The notes beneath the pieces were generated by a model that was given only the letters and a program-made list of their open reading frames with translations, made no database searches and was not told the origin of the DNA. From Anaeromyxobacter sp. (GTDB lineage: Bacteria > Myxococcota > Myxococcia > Myxococcales > Anaeromyxobacteraceae): 64,000 bases of DNA. Numbering within the stretch: the first letter of the stretch is position 1; each line of letters opens with the position of its first letter. The stretch spans positions 248,001-312,000 of the forward strand of contig JADKCZ010000001.1 of the NCBI GenBank assembly GCA_016718565.1, given 5' to 3'. A program made the position numbers and the translations under genes. Positions 1 through 11,200 of this stretch are shown piece by piece.

Positions 1-704
1 TCGGAGTGGCCGCCGAAGAACTTGGTGGCCGAGTAGAGGACCAGGTCGGCGCCGTGGGCCAGCGGCCGGGAGAAGATGGGGCCGAGGAAGGTGTTGTCCA
101 CCAGCACCAGCGAGGGGCGCCCCGGGGTGGCGTGGCGGTCGGCCACCCGCCGCGCCGCCGCCATGTCGCACAGCTGCATGGTCGGGTTGGCGGGCGACTC
201 GATGAAGACGATGCGGGGCGCGCCGTGCTGGGCCACCAGCCGCTCCAGCGCCGCCTCGTCGGCGCCCGACGGGAAGGGCACGGTGGTGACGCCGAACTCC
301 GGCAGGATGCGGCGGAAGAGGTACTCGGTGCCGCCGTAGATGGGGTCGGAGAAGAGCAGCGTGTCGCCGGGCCGGAGGAAGGCCAGGCAGGCCGAGGAGA
401 TGGCCCCCATGCCGGAGGAGAAGAGGGCGGCCGCCTCGGCGCCGTCCCAGGCCACCGCCCGGTCCTCCACGATCTCGCTGTTGGGGTTGTTGACCCGCGT
501 GTAGATGAGCGCCGGGCTCTCGCCCTCGCCGCGCGGGCGCAGGCCGTAGGCGATCTCGAAGGCCCGCTTGCCGTCGGCGGCGCGCTTGAAGATGAAGGTC
601 GAGGTGCGGAAGACCGGCGGCACCGCCGCGCCCTCGGAGCGCTGCGGGTCGTACCCCTTCTCGAAGATCAGGGTCTGCGGCGAGAGCGGGCGGGGACCTG
701 GCAT
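1..704 (-). CDS. Cys/Met metabolism PLP-dependent enzyme (trans-sulfuration family), partial
   Basis: The C-terminal part lies outside the window; 234 residues are visible. The protein begins MPGPRPLSPQTLIFEKGYDP and carries the trans-sulfuration fold signatures YTRVNNPN, SSGMGAI and the PLP-binding lysine in YSATKFFGGHS (K228). Members cleave or form C-S bonds on cystathionine, homocysteine or methionine in the cytoplasm. The visible part cannot separate methionine gamma-lyase from cystathionine gamma-synthase or lyase. The start is set by an ATG at 704 with GGAGG about 7 bases upstream. metH, which makes methionine, lies about 8 kb away on the same strand. The family is certain; substrate is not. 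Confidence 0.88.
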   Translation of the reverse strand, partial: MPGPRPLSPQTLIFEKGYDPQRSEGAAVPPVFRTSTFIFKRAADGKRAFEIAYGLRPRGEGESPALIYTRVNNPNSEIVEDRAVAWDGAEAAALFSSGMGAISSACLAFLRPGDTLLFSDPIYGGTEYLFRRILPEFGVTTVPFPSGADEAALERLVAQHGAPRIVFIESPANPTMQLCDMAAARRVADRHATPGRPSLVLVDNTFLGPIFSRPLAHGADLVLYSATKFFGGHS

Positions 705-926
705 GGCGCACCTCCGTGCGCCCGTGATGCTGCGCCGCGGCCGCGCCCGCCGCGCCCGCCCACTTGGGGGGCGGCGGCGATTCGACCGCTGCGGCGGAGG
801 GGTCCGCCCGGGCGGACGGGCGGCGGTGCGTCCGGTGGAGCGGAGCGGTGGCGCGGCCGGCCCGGCACGTGGGGCGCCCCTCGACTCCGGGCCTGGGGCC
901 CTCGGCTCGGGGCGAACGGAATCGCC

Positions 927-2339
927 CTACGGCCCGTCGCGCCGGCGCTCCATCTCCGCGAAGAAGGTGTTGGTGCGGAAGAAGACCAGGTCGATGACCC
1001 CCACCGGCCCCTGGCGCTGCTTGGCGATGATGAGCTGCACCTGCTGGGTGTCGGCGGGCGGCCCGGCCTGCTCCTTGTCCTCCTCCTCCTGCCGGTGGAG
1101 GAACATGACGATGTCGGCGTCCTGTTCGATGGCGCCGGACTCGCGCAGGTCGGAGAGCATGGGGGGCTCGCCCTTGCGCTTCTCCACCGAGCGGTTGAGC
1201 TGCGACAGCGCCACGATGGGGATCTTGAGCTCGTTGGCCAGCGCCTTGAGGGACCGCGAGATGGTGGCGATCTCCTGCTCGCGCGACTGGCTGGCCCGGT
1301 CGCTGGGGGCGTGCATGAGCTGGAGGTAGTCGACCATCACCAGGTCCAGGCCGCTCTCGCGCTGGATCTTGCGGCACTTGGAGCGCAGCTCCACCGGGGT
1401 GAGCACGAAGTTGTCGTCGAGCCAGAGGCTGGACTGGGAGATGCGGTCGGCGTGCACCGCGATCTTGTCCCACTCGTACCGCCCCAGCTGCCCCTGGGTG
1501 ATCTTGCGCCAGTCGAGCTTGGCCTCGGAGGCCAGCACGCGCAGGGCCAGCTGGTCGGAGGGCATCTCCAGCGAGAAGAAGGCCACCTTCTTGCCGAAGC
1601 GGGTGGCGGCGGCCGCCGCGATGTTGAGGGCGAAGGCGGTCTTGCCCACCGAGGGGCGGGCCGCCAGCACGGTGAGCGTGCCGGGCTGCAGCCCCAGGGT
1701 GTTCTTGTCGAGCGAGGCGATGCCGGTGGGCACGCCGGTGATGGGCGACTCGCCCGCCATGACCCGCTTCTGCACCGCCTCCAGGTTCTCGACGGCCCGC
1801 ATCATCGGCTCGCCGATCTTCTTCAGCGTCTCGATCGACGAGCCCTGGGCCGCGCCGAACACCTCCTGCTGCGCGGAGTCGAGGAAGTGCTGGACGTTGG
1901 CGCCCGCCTCGTAGCCCTGCTCCACCACCCGCTGGGCGGTCAGCATCATCTTGCGGCCGCGCGCCAGGTCCTGGACCACGCGGGCGTAGTGGATGACGTT
2001 GCCGGTGACGCCCACGCCGCGGGCCAGGCCGAAGACCAGCTCCTTGGGCACGGCGCTGCCCAGCAGGCCGCGCGCGTCGAGCCGGTTGTTCACCAGCACC
2101 GGGTCGACGGCCTGCGACTCCTTGGCCAGCTCCTCGCAGGCGGCGTACACGTGCTGGTGGGCCAGCAGGTAGAAGTCGCCGGTGCGCAGGAAGGCCGCCA
2201 CCAGATCGAAGGCCCGCTCGTCGAGGAGCAGCGCCCCGAGCACCGCCTGCTCGGCCTCGACGTTGTGGGGGAGGTCGCGCGCCCCGCGCATCGGGACCGG
2301 CGCGCCGTCGGGCTTCCGGGAGAGCTCGTTGTCGGCCAT
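927..2339 (-). CDS. dnaB: Replicative DNA helicase DnaB
   Basis: This is the hexameric ATP-driven helicase that unwinds DNA at the replication fork and recruits primase. The 471-residue protein has the usual family length: an N-terminal DnaB domain (LPHNVEAEQAVLGALL, about residues 25-125) and a RecA-like C-terminal domain with Walker A ARPSVGKTA near residue 230, Walker B LVMVDYLQL and the DLRESGAIEQDADIV sensor region. No intein is present. I chose the ATG at 2339 (MADNELS); an in-frame TTG at 2351 would add four residues and neither has a clear Shine-Dalgarno. It appears to be a single gene, with about 220 bp to each neighbour. Confidence 0.96.
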   Translation of the reverse strand: MADNELSRKPDGAPVPMRGARDLPHNVEAEQAVLGALLLDERAFDLVAAFLRTGDFYLLAHQHVYAACEELAKESQAVDPVLVNNRLDARGLLGSAVPKELVFGLARGVGVTGNVIHYARVVQDLARGRKMMLTAQRVVEQGYEAGANVQHFLDSAQQEVFGAAQGSSIETLKKIGEPMMRAVENLEAVQKRVMAGESPITGVPTGIASLDKNTLGLQPGTLTVLAARPSVGKTAFALNIAAAAATRFGKKVAFFSLEMPSDQLALRVLASEAKLDWRKITQGQLGRYEWDKIAVHADRISQSSLWLDDNFVLTPVELRSKCRKIQRESGLDLVMVDYLQLMHAPSDRASQSREQEIATISRSLKALANELKIPIVALSQLNRSVEKRKGEPPMLSDLRESGAIEQDADIVMFLHRQEEEDKEQAGPPADTQQVQLIIAKQRQGPVGVIDLVFFRTNTFFAEMERRRDGP

Positions 2340-2580
2340 GGAGGCGGGCAACCTAGCACCCGCCCCTGACGACGCGCATCGTGGGTGATCGGTGGAAAAC
2401 GTCGGAATTCTCGGGGCATGAGTCGGTGGATGGCCGGTGGAAACGCGGTGGACGGCCCGGGGATGGGGCGGGGAGGGCGCGATGGGGCAGGCGGGGCGGC
2501 GGCGGCCCTGGCGTCCCGCCCCTGGAGGCCCCGCGCCGGCGCCGGGGGTATCATGCCGCCCCCACGGGAGGATTCACCAC

Positions 2581-3411
2581 ATGCGCACCCGCCCCCACCT
2601 CGCCTGGCTCGTCACCCTGGCCTCCCTCCTCTCCGGCTGCGCCGGCCTGAGCGAGCTGGCCAAGGGGGCCTTCCAGCGGCCCACCCTCACCTTCGTGGCC
2701 GTCACGGTGGAGGCCCTCGACTTCGACGGCGCCACGCTGGCCTTCGATCACCGGCTCGACAACCCCAACGGCTTCGGGCTCTCGCTCTCGCGGGTCGGGT
2801 ACTGGCTGCAGCTCGACGGGCGGGTGGTGACCCGCGGCGAGGTGAAGGGCGGCCTCACCATCCGGGCCAAGGGCTCGGCGCCGGTGCGCTTCACGGCCCG
2901 CCTGCCCTTCGCCGAGGTGCCGCGCCTGCTCGAGCTGGTGCAGCGCGGCGGCGCGGTGGCCTACACGCTGGGCGGCGAGGTGGCGGTGGCCACGCCGGTC
3001 GGCCCGGTGACGCTGCCGGTGCAGCACTCGGGCTCGGTGGCGCTGCCCGGCCTGCCCACCTTCCGGGTGGCCGGGGTGGGCGTGCGGCTGGCCTCGCTCA
3101 CCGAGGTCGAGCTCACCGTGCGGGTGGCGGTGGCCAACCCCAACCCGTTCCCGCTGCCGGACGGCGCCCTGCGCTTCGGCCTGGCGGTGGGCGGCGAGGT
3201 GGTGCTGTCGAGCGAGGAGGGGCTGTCGGCGGTGCCGGCCCGCGGCCAGGGCGAGCTGCGCATCCCGGTGACGCTCTCGCTCGTGGGCGCGGGGCGGACC
3301 GCGGCGGCGGCGGCGCGGGGCGGCGGCGCGGAGGTGCGGCTCACCGGCGAGGCCAAGCTGGGCGCGCTGCCCATCCCGATCGACATCGGCGGGCGGGCCG
3401 GCGGGAGATGA
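2581..3411 (+). CDS. LEA type 2 (WHy domain) lipoprotein
   Basis: The 276-residue protein starts with a lipoprotein signal ending LASLLSGC (Cys20). Two related beta-sandwich segments follow, each holding the LEA14/WHy hallmark of an asparagine-proline pair: DHRLDNPNGFGL near residue 60 and VAVANPNPFPL near residue 185. Such proteins bind the envelope and are linked to desiccation or stress tolerance, though bacterial members are mostly uncharacterised. The ATG at 2581 follows GGGAGGATTCACCAC, a good ribosome-binding site; open reading upstream to 2437 is just GC-rich sequence. It lies alone, divergent from dnaB. Confidence 0.8.
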   Translation: MRTRPHLAWLVTLASLLSGCAGLSELAKGAFQRPTLTFVAVTVEALDFDGATLAFDHRLDNPNGFGLSLSRVGYWLQLDGRVVTRGEVKGGLTIRAKGSAPVRFTARLPFAEVPRLLELVQRGGAVAYTLGGEVAVATPVGPVTLPVQHSGSVALPGLPTFRVAGVGVRLASLTEVELTVRVAVANPNPFPLPDGALRFGLAVGGEVVLSSEEGLSAVPARGQGELRIPVTLSLVGAGRTAAAAARGGGAEVRLTGEAKLGALPIPIDIGGRAGGR

Positions 3412-3446
3412 AAAAAGCGCCTCGCGGGAGGGGAGCCGCGAGGCGC
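3411..3446 (-). terminator. Hairpin with adjacent A-tract (intrinsic terminator in minus orientation)
   Basis: A perfect 11-bp stem (3417-3427 with 3436-3446, GCGCCTCGCGG) and 8-base loop sits right after the LEA-lipoprotein stop codon. The six A residues at 3411-3416 become a T-tract only on the minus strand, so the canonical terminator faces leftward. On the plus strand the hairpin lacks a U-tail and may still help end the lipoprotein transcript. Confidence 0.55.
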
Positions 3447-3521
3447 ATCATCGGCCGAAGAGGGGGATCGACCGAGGCACCACTTCATATAGCAAACGAC
3501 GGGCCAGCCCCTGACGTCGGT

Positions 3522-3547
3522 CAAGTAGCCGAAACGACATGATGTCG
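3522..3547. promoter_or_regulatory. Two palindromes upstream of the sigma-54 regulator (candidate operator)
   Basis: TGAC-N4-GTCA lies at 3522-3533 and the perfect 13-base palindrome CGACATGATGTCG at 3535-3547, 56 bases before the regulator's first possible start. This 190-bp stretch is noticeably AT-richer than its surroundings, as promoters are in GC-rich genomes. Autoregulation is a guess; no protein footprint is implied by the sequence. Confidence 0.3.
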
Positions 3548-3602
3548 CGCGCCCAGCGTCGCATGAGGGTGTAGTCATTTCGATGGGCGGCCAATCATCC
3601 TG

Positions 3603-5270
<1,668 letters not shown>

Positions 5271-5289
5271 GCCGCCGGGGGGCTCCCGC

Positions 5290-6285
5290 TCAGGGGAGCG
5301 CCAGGGCGATCAGGTGGGCGAAGCCGGCCCCGCCCGACTCGCCGTTGAAGGACCAGGTGGCGGCGCCCGAGTCGAGCACCGTGTAGCTGCCCGCCGGGAG
5401 GTCGACCTCGGGGTGGCAGATCCAGACGGCGTTCTGGACCCCGCCCTGGCCCACCCCGCCGGTGGCCTGCCACGGCCCGTACTCGGTGCCGTCGGCGTGC
5501 CGGAGCCCCAGCAGGCCGGGCGCCGCCCCGCCGTTGAAGTAGTGGTAGGTGTCGAAGTAGACGACGTGGCGGGCCACCGCGAGCGTGAAGGTGGTCGGGC
5601 TGGTGGGGCCGCTCTGGACGCCGCCGACGTTCCAGTTGTTGAACACGTCCTCGACTGGCGCCGGCGCGGCGTTCACCGTGATGGTGACGCTGGCGCTGGC
5701 GGTCTGGTCGGCCACGCTGGTGGCCGTGAGGAGCACCTGGCCGCCGGCGGCGGGCGCCGTGAAGGCGACGCTCGAGGCGTCGAGCACCAGCAGGACTCCG
5801 ACGCCGGCCGGGGTGGTGGTCCAGGTGACGGACTGGTCTGCGAACCCTTCCACGGCGGCGGTGAAGACCCGCTGCGCGCCCGGGTCCATGGTGGCGGTGA
5901 GGGAGTCGAGCCGCACCGGAGAGGCGGCAGGCGCCCGGACCGTGATGAGGAGGCTCGCCGAGGCGTGGCCGGCGGTGTTGGTGGCGGTGACGACGTAGCT
6001 GGCCTCGGCCGCCGCCGCCGTGGGCGTCCCGGAGATGACGCCGGTGGCGACGTCGAGGCTGAGGCCGTCCGGCAGCGGGGGGACCACCGCGTAGGAGACC
6101 ACCGCGCCGCCGGTGCTGGTCGGGGCGCTGGGGGCGATGGCCGTCCCCACCGTGTAGCTGGCCGGCGAGGCGCCGTAGCTGAGGCCGCTCGGCGCCTCCA
6201 CCGCGGGCTGGGAGTCGCCGCCGCCGCCGCAGGCGGCCAGGGAGGAGAGGACCGCGGCGAGGGTGAGGGCGGGGCGCGAGGTCAT
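5290..6285 (-). CDS. Ig-like-domain lipoprotein
   Basis: The protein has 331 residues. A lipoprotein signal (LAAVLSSLAACGGGG, Cys19) is followed by a putative-Ig (cadherin-like) domain at about residues 33-120, recognisable by PLPDGLSLDVATGVISGTP and the VTATNTAG strand. A second beta-rich part (about 130-225) and an unrecognised C-terminal region with aromatic patches (YFDTYHYFNGG) follow. It is predicted to be exported and surface or periplasm anchored; the function is not recognisable. The ATG at 6285 has AGGAG 8 bases upstream. It shares the Ig-like domain with the lipoprotein at 6658-8169, and both lie just downstream of a metH 3' end. Confidence 0.78.
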   Translation of the reverse strand: MTSRPALTLAAVLSSLAACGGGGDSQPAVEAPSGLSYGASPASYTVGTAIAPSAPTSTGGAVVSYAVVPPLPDGLSLDVATGVISGTPTAAAAEASYVVTATNTAGHASASLLITVRAPAASPVRLDSLTATMDPGAQRVFTAAVEGFADQSVTWTTTPAGVGVLLVLDASSVAFTAPAAGGQVLLTATSVADQTASASVTITVNAAPAPVEDVFNNWNVGGVQSGPTSPTTFTLAVARHVVYFDTYHYFNGGAAPGLLGLRHADGTEYGPWQATGGVGQGGVQNAVWICHPEVDLPAGSYTVLDSGAATWSFNGESGGAGFAHLIALALP

Positions 6286-6519
6286 GGTGGGCTCCTGGCA
6301 GGGGACTGGCCGCGCTCGACGGCCCGTCCGGCCGGCGGAGCCGGCCACGCCTGCCACGCGACCATGGCAGCCTGGCGCCCGGCGCACCGCAGAAAAGCGG
6401 GTCACCAAGGCGGGGCGGGTGCGCCCTGAGTGAAGTCCCTGCGAGCCGCGGCGAACCACCGCAGGGGCCGCCGCCGGCCAGCCCACCGTGACCCCGGCGG
6501 GAGGGACGCCGGGCCCGCG

Positions 6520-6624
6520 ACCCCGCCAGCGCGCTCTGCCCGCGGATGGTGAAGGAGACCGCCTCGGGGTGGTGCAGCACGATGGCGCTGGTGGACTGCT
6601 CCGGCACCAGCGGGTGCGCCTCGG
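6520..6624 (-). pseudogene. Duplicated fragment of the metH 3' end
   Basis: The 105 bases match the last coding bases of metH (8259-8363) with only about five differences. In the metH frame they read VPEQSTSAIVLHHPEAVSFT and onward, but the metH stop codon is changed (TAG replaced by TCG), so the frame runs on into unrelated sequence. No start signal precedes it. It is a dead remnant marking a duplication endpoint. The rest of the gap 6286-6519 holds the lipoprotein leader region and nothing else I recognise. Confidence 0.85.
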
Positions 6625-6675
6625 CCACCCGCTACCGCAAGCTCAAGGCCCACCGGCTCACTGACCGAGCCTGAG
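6624..6675 (+). pseudogene. Duplicated fragment of the sigma-54 regulator 3' end
   Basis: Bases 6624-6656 match 5211-5243, the end of the helix-turn-helix of the sigma-54 regulator, at about 30 of 33 positions. They read ATRYRKLKAHRLTDRA then a stop, against ATLYRKLKAYRARASG in the intact gene. The fragment abuts the metH remnant directly and its end overlaps the 3' end of the next lipoprotein gene. It has no start and is not expected to be expressed. Confidence 0.72.
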
Positions 6676-8169
6676 CCGCACGATGACGCCGGCGTGGTCC
6701 GAGACCCGCCCGCCCAGCGCGGCGTCGCCGGCCCGGAAGTAGACCTGGCCGGTGAGCGGCGTGAGCCCGTCGCCGGCCCCGAAGAAGACGTGGTCGATGC
6801 GCTGGCCGCCCAGGATGGTGGCGTCGGCGTAGCCCTCCGGGTTGGCGAGCCAGTAGGCGTCCACGTGACGGTCGCCGCCGGCGCTGGAGGTCATGCGCAG
6901 GTAGCCGCCCGACCCCTGGTCCATGTTGAAGTCCCCGGCCACGATGGAGGCCACCGCGCCGTTGCCGGCCTTGGCGGCCATCCAGCCGCGCAAGGCGTCG
7001 AGCTGCCGGTCCTGCTCCGGTCCGCCGAAGGAGAGGTGGGCCGAGAAGAGGTTGACCACCCGCCCGCCCGGCAGGGTCGAGCTGACGTGGATGACCTTGC
7101 GGGCGCCGAGCGGGTCGCCGGTGGAGGTGCTGGTGGAGACGTAGGTGTCGTCGAAGGCGTCGATGGGGTGCCTGGTGAGGATGGCCACCCCCTCCTCGTA
7201 GATGGTGAAGCCGTAGTGCGCCCACGACCAGGCGTAGTCGTAGGCCAGGCCGTGGCCCTCCTGGAGCCGCTGCGAGAGCAGGAAGGCCATGTTGTCGGCC
7301 CGGAGCGGCTCGGCGGCGCGCAGGTGCGCCCGCGGGTCGGTGATGACCGCGGCCCCGGCGCGCTGGGCGCACTCCTGCAGGGCCACGAAGTCCGCGCCGC
7401 TGGCCGCGATGGCGGCGGCCACCCGGTCGAGCTTCGCGGCCTGGCTGCCGCCGGAGGGCTCCTGGAGCTCCTGGTAGGTGTGCAGGTTCAGGGTGAGGAT
7501 GGTGAGCTCGGAGGAGGGCCCGGGGCCGGCGTCGGGGTCGGCGGTGAAGAGCAGGCCGCCCCGGATCCAGACCTCCTCCCAGGAGGTGCGCAGGGTGTTG
7601 GCCGCCAGGGAGGGGACCCGGCCGGCGCCGCCCGAGAAGGCGAGCTCGGCGGTGCGGCTCTGCGGGATGACGTGGCGGAACCAGCCGCCGCCCTCGTCGG
7701 TCATGGCCACGCCGGGCGGCGCCGGCCAGGGGCCATCGTCGGTGCGGAAGAGGAGGCTCACCGCGCCCCAGCCGGCGTCGTCGTGGAAGTGCACCACCTT
7801 CTCCGAGAGGTGCCCGGGCGGCCGCACCAGGATGGAGAGGGTGGCGGTCGTCGCCCCCGCCCGGTTGGCCGCGGTGATGGTGTGCGTGGTCCGGCCCTGG
7901 GCCACCGCCGGCGTGCCGGAGACGAGGCCCGTGGCGGCGTCCAGGAGGAGGCCGGCCGGGAGCGCGGGGGTGGCGGTGAAGGTGGTCGCGGTGTTGGTCA
8001 GGGTGGCCGGGTTGGGCGCGATGGCCACGCCCTGGGTGTACTCGGCGGCGGGCGTGGCGTAGGCCAGCGCCTCGGGCGCCGGCCCGTCGCCAGGACCCCC
8101 GCCGCACCCGGCCGCGCAGGCCAGCCCGCACAGCGCGAGCGCCACCACCGGAGCAGGCACGAGTCGCAT
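6658..8169 (-). CDS. Lipoprotein with Ig-like domain and endonuclease/exonuclease/phosphatase domain
   Basis: The protein has 503 residues. The signal peptide ends at a Cys-rich lipobox near residues 18-22, followed by a putative-Ig domain (LPAGLLLDAATGLVSGTP) at about 35-120. The C-terminal half is an EEP-fold hydrolase with the metal and catalytic signatures LTILTLNLHTYQ, FVALQEC, IVAGDFNMD and VSDHAGV. EEP enzymes cleave nucleic acids, phosphoinositides or sphingomyelin. Export suggests an extracellular substrate such as DNA or phospholipid, which the sequence cannot decide. The ATG at 8169 follows CCGGAGGCGCC. The gene sits 87 bp downstream of metH on the same strand. Confidence 0.82.
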   Translation of the reverse strand: MRLVPAPVVALALCGLACAAGCGGGPGDGPAPEALAYATPAAEYTQGVAIAPNPATLTNTATTFTATPALPAGLLLDAATGLVSGTPAVAQGRTTHTITAANRAGATTATLSILVRPPGHLSEKVVHFHDDAGWGAVSLLFRTDDGPWPAPPGVAMTDEGGGWFRHVIPQSRTAELAFSGGAGRVPSLAANTLRTSWEEVWIRGGLLFTADPDAGPGPSSELTILTLNLHTYQELQEPSGGSQAAKLDRVAAAIAASGADFVALQECAQRAGAAVITDPRAHLRAAEPLRADNMAFLLSQRLQEGHGLAYDYAWSWAHYGFTIYEEGVAILTRHPIDAFDDTYVSTSTSTGDPLGARKVIHVSSTLPGGRVVNLFSAHLSFGGPEQDRQLDALRGWMAAKAGNGAVASIVAGDFNMDQGSGGYLRMTSSAGGDRHVDAYWLANPEGYADATILGGQRIDHVFFGAGDGLTPLTGQVYFRAGDAALGGRVSDHAGVIVRLRLGQ

Positions 8170-8256
8170 GGCGCCTCCGGGGTCGTGCCGGTCACCCGAC
8201 CGTCGGCGCCGCCAGCCCCCGCGGGAGACCCCGCCCGCGGGCCGCGCCACGCCAGC

Positions 8257-11200
8257 CTACCCCGCCAGCACGCTCTGTCCGCGGATGGTGAAGTAGACCG
8301 CCTCGGGGTGGTGCAGCACGATGGCGCTGGTGGACTGCTCCGGCACCATCTGGTGCGCCTCGGTGAGGGTCACGCCGATGGTCTTGTCCGGCTCGAGCAG
8401 CCTCCAGAGCTGGGCCTGGTCGGCGAGCTCCGGCCAGGAGGGGTAGCCGGGGCTGTAGCGCTTGCCCTGGTCGGGCTTGAGGCCGAGCTCGCCCTTGACC
8501 ACCCGGTGCCAGTGCTCGGCCAGCGCCTCGGCCACCTCCACGGCCAGGCCGTGCAGGAACAGGCCGCGCGAGTAGTCGCCGCGGGCGCTGGCCTCGTCGG
8601 CCAGGCGCGAGGCGTGGTCGCCCACCGTCACCACCTGCAGGGCGCACACGTCGGCGCCGGGCTCGCTGCGGAAGAAGTCGGCCAGGCAGAGCAGCCGCTC
8701 GTCGGGCTGGCGCGGGAAGCGCAGCCGGGCCAGCTCGGTGGTCTTGTGCAGCGGGTCGAGGATCACCAGCTCGTCGCCGGCGGCGTGGCACGGGTAGTAG
8801 CCGTAGACCACCTTGGGCTGGAGCCAGCCCTGCTCCTGCGCCTCGGCCTTCAGGGCCTCCAGCTTGGGGGCGAACTCCTCGCGGATCATCCGCTCGTACT
8901 CGGCCCCCTTGGCCCGCACGCCCCACTGCAGCTTGTAGAGCTCGTTGAGGTCGAGGCGCGGCCACAGGTCGGTGAGGGGGATCTGCCCGGCCGGCACCAC
9001 CCGCGGGCCCCAGAACGGCGGGGCCGGCACGTGCGGCGCCGGGGCCACCAGCGAGCGGGCCCCGGGCGGCGGGGCCGGCGGCGGCTCGGCGGCGGGGGCG
9101 TTCTTGTTGCGCAGCGCCTTCTCCAGCACCTCCTGCTTCACGGCGGCGCGCCTGGCCGGGTCGACCAGGGCCTCCACCAGGTCCAGCCCCTCGAAGGCGT
9201 CCTTGGCGTAGAAGACGCCGCCGGCGTAGGGGGTGCCGTCCTGGGCGAAGTGGGCCTTGTAGCCGAAGCGCCGGTTGATGGCCGCCCCGCCGATGATGAC
9301 CGGGAAGGAGAGGTTGCGGCGGTGCAGCTCCTCCACGCAGAAGGGCATCTGCTTGGAGGTGGAGACCAGCAGCGCCGAGAGGCCGATGGCGTCGGCGCCC
9401 ACCTCCACCGCCTTCTCGATGATGGTGGCCACCGGCACCTGCTTGCCGAGGTCGTGCACCGTGAAGCCGTTGTTGGAGACGATGGTGCGCACCAGGTTCT
9501 TGCCGATGTCGTGCACGTCGCCGTACACGGTGGCCAGCACGATGGTGCCCTTGGTGGAGCCGGCCTTCTTCTCGAGGAAGTTCTCCAGGTAGGAGACCGC
9601 CTTCTTCATCACCTCGGCCGACTGCAGCACGAACGGCAGGATCAGCTCGCCGGAGCCGAACTTGTCGCCCACGTCCTTCATGGCGGGCAGCAGCACGCCG
9701 TTGAGCACCTCCACCGGCGTGTGGCGGGTCAGCGCCTCGTCGATGAGCCGCTCCACCCCCTCCGGGCGGCGGTGCAGGATCTGGAGGTGCAGCCGCTCCT
9801 CGGCGGTCTTGCCGGCCAGCAGGTCCTCCACCGGGGCGGCCGCCTTCTCGGCGCCCTTGTCGCCGAAGTGCTCGATGAGGCGGGCCAGGGCGTCGGGGCG
9901 GCGGTCGAAGATCAGGTCCTCGGCCAGCAGCCGCTCGGCCTGGCCGATGGCCGGGTAGGGGGTCAGGTCCTTGGGGTTGACGATGGCCAGGTCCAGGCCG
10001 GCCTTGACGGCGTGGAAGAGGAAGACCGAGTTGACGACCTCGCGGGCGTGCTTGGCCAGGCCGAAGCTCACGTTGGAGACGCCCAGCGTGGTGAGCACGC
10101 CCGGGGTCTCGGCCTTGATGCGGCGGATGCCCTCCAGCGTCTCGACGGCGCTCTGGCGGTACTCCTCGCCGCCGGTGGCCAGGGTGAAGGTGAGGGCGTC
10201 GAAGACCAGGCAGTCGGGGGCCACCCCGTACTCGCCCGCCACCGCCACCAGCCGGCGCGCGATCTCGGCCTTGCGGTCGGCGGTCTGGGCCATGCCCTTC
10301 TCGTCGATGGTCATGCAGACCACCGCCGCGCCGTAGCGCTTCACCAGCGGCAGCACCTTCTTGACCCGCTCGCCGCTCTTCTCCAGGTTGATGGAGTTGA
10401 CGATGCAGCGCCCCGGGTTGACCTTGAGCGCCGACTCGATGACGTCGGCCTCGGTCGAGTCGATCATGAGCGGCGCGTCCACCGCCTGGGCCAGCAGCTT
10501 CACCAGGGTGCGCATCTGCGCCCCCTCGTCCTCGCGCTCGTTGAGGGCCACGCAGACGTCGAGGACGTGGGCGCCGGCCTCCACCTGGCCGCGGGCGATC
10601 TGCAGCAGGCCGGGGTAGTCGCCGGCGATGAGCAGCTCCTTCACCTTGCGCGAGCCCTGGCTGTTGAGCCGCTCGCCCACCAGCAGCGGGCGCGGCTCCA
10701 TGGTCAGGGGCACCGCCTTCATGGCCGAGGAGAGCTCGCTGCCCACGGCCGGGCGGACCCGGCGCGGCGCCGAGAGGGCCCGCACCCGCTCCACCACCCG
10801 CTGCATGTGGGCCGGGGTGGTGCCGCAGCAGCCCCCCACGATGTCCACGCCCAGCTCGGCCACGAACTCGCCCAGGGCGTCGGCCAGGGCGTCGGGCGAG
10901 AGCTGGTAGACGGCCCGGCCGTCGACGTTCTCCGGCATGCCGGCGTTGGGCAGCACCGAGACGTAGTGGCTGCAGCGCTCGGCCAGCAGGCGCACCGAGG
11001 CCCGCATCTCGGCGGGGCCGGTGGAGCAGTTGAGGCCGATGCAGTCCACCGGCAGCCGCTCCAGCGTGGCCAGCGCGCTGGCCACGTCGGTGCCGAGCAG
11101 CATGCGCCCGTTGGCGTCGATGAGGGTGGGCTGGGCGATGATGAAGACGTCGCGCAGGCAGTCGCGCCGGCAGGCGTCGGCCGCCAGCACGGCGGCGCGC

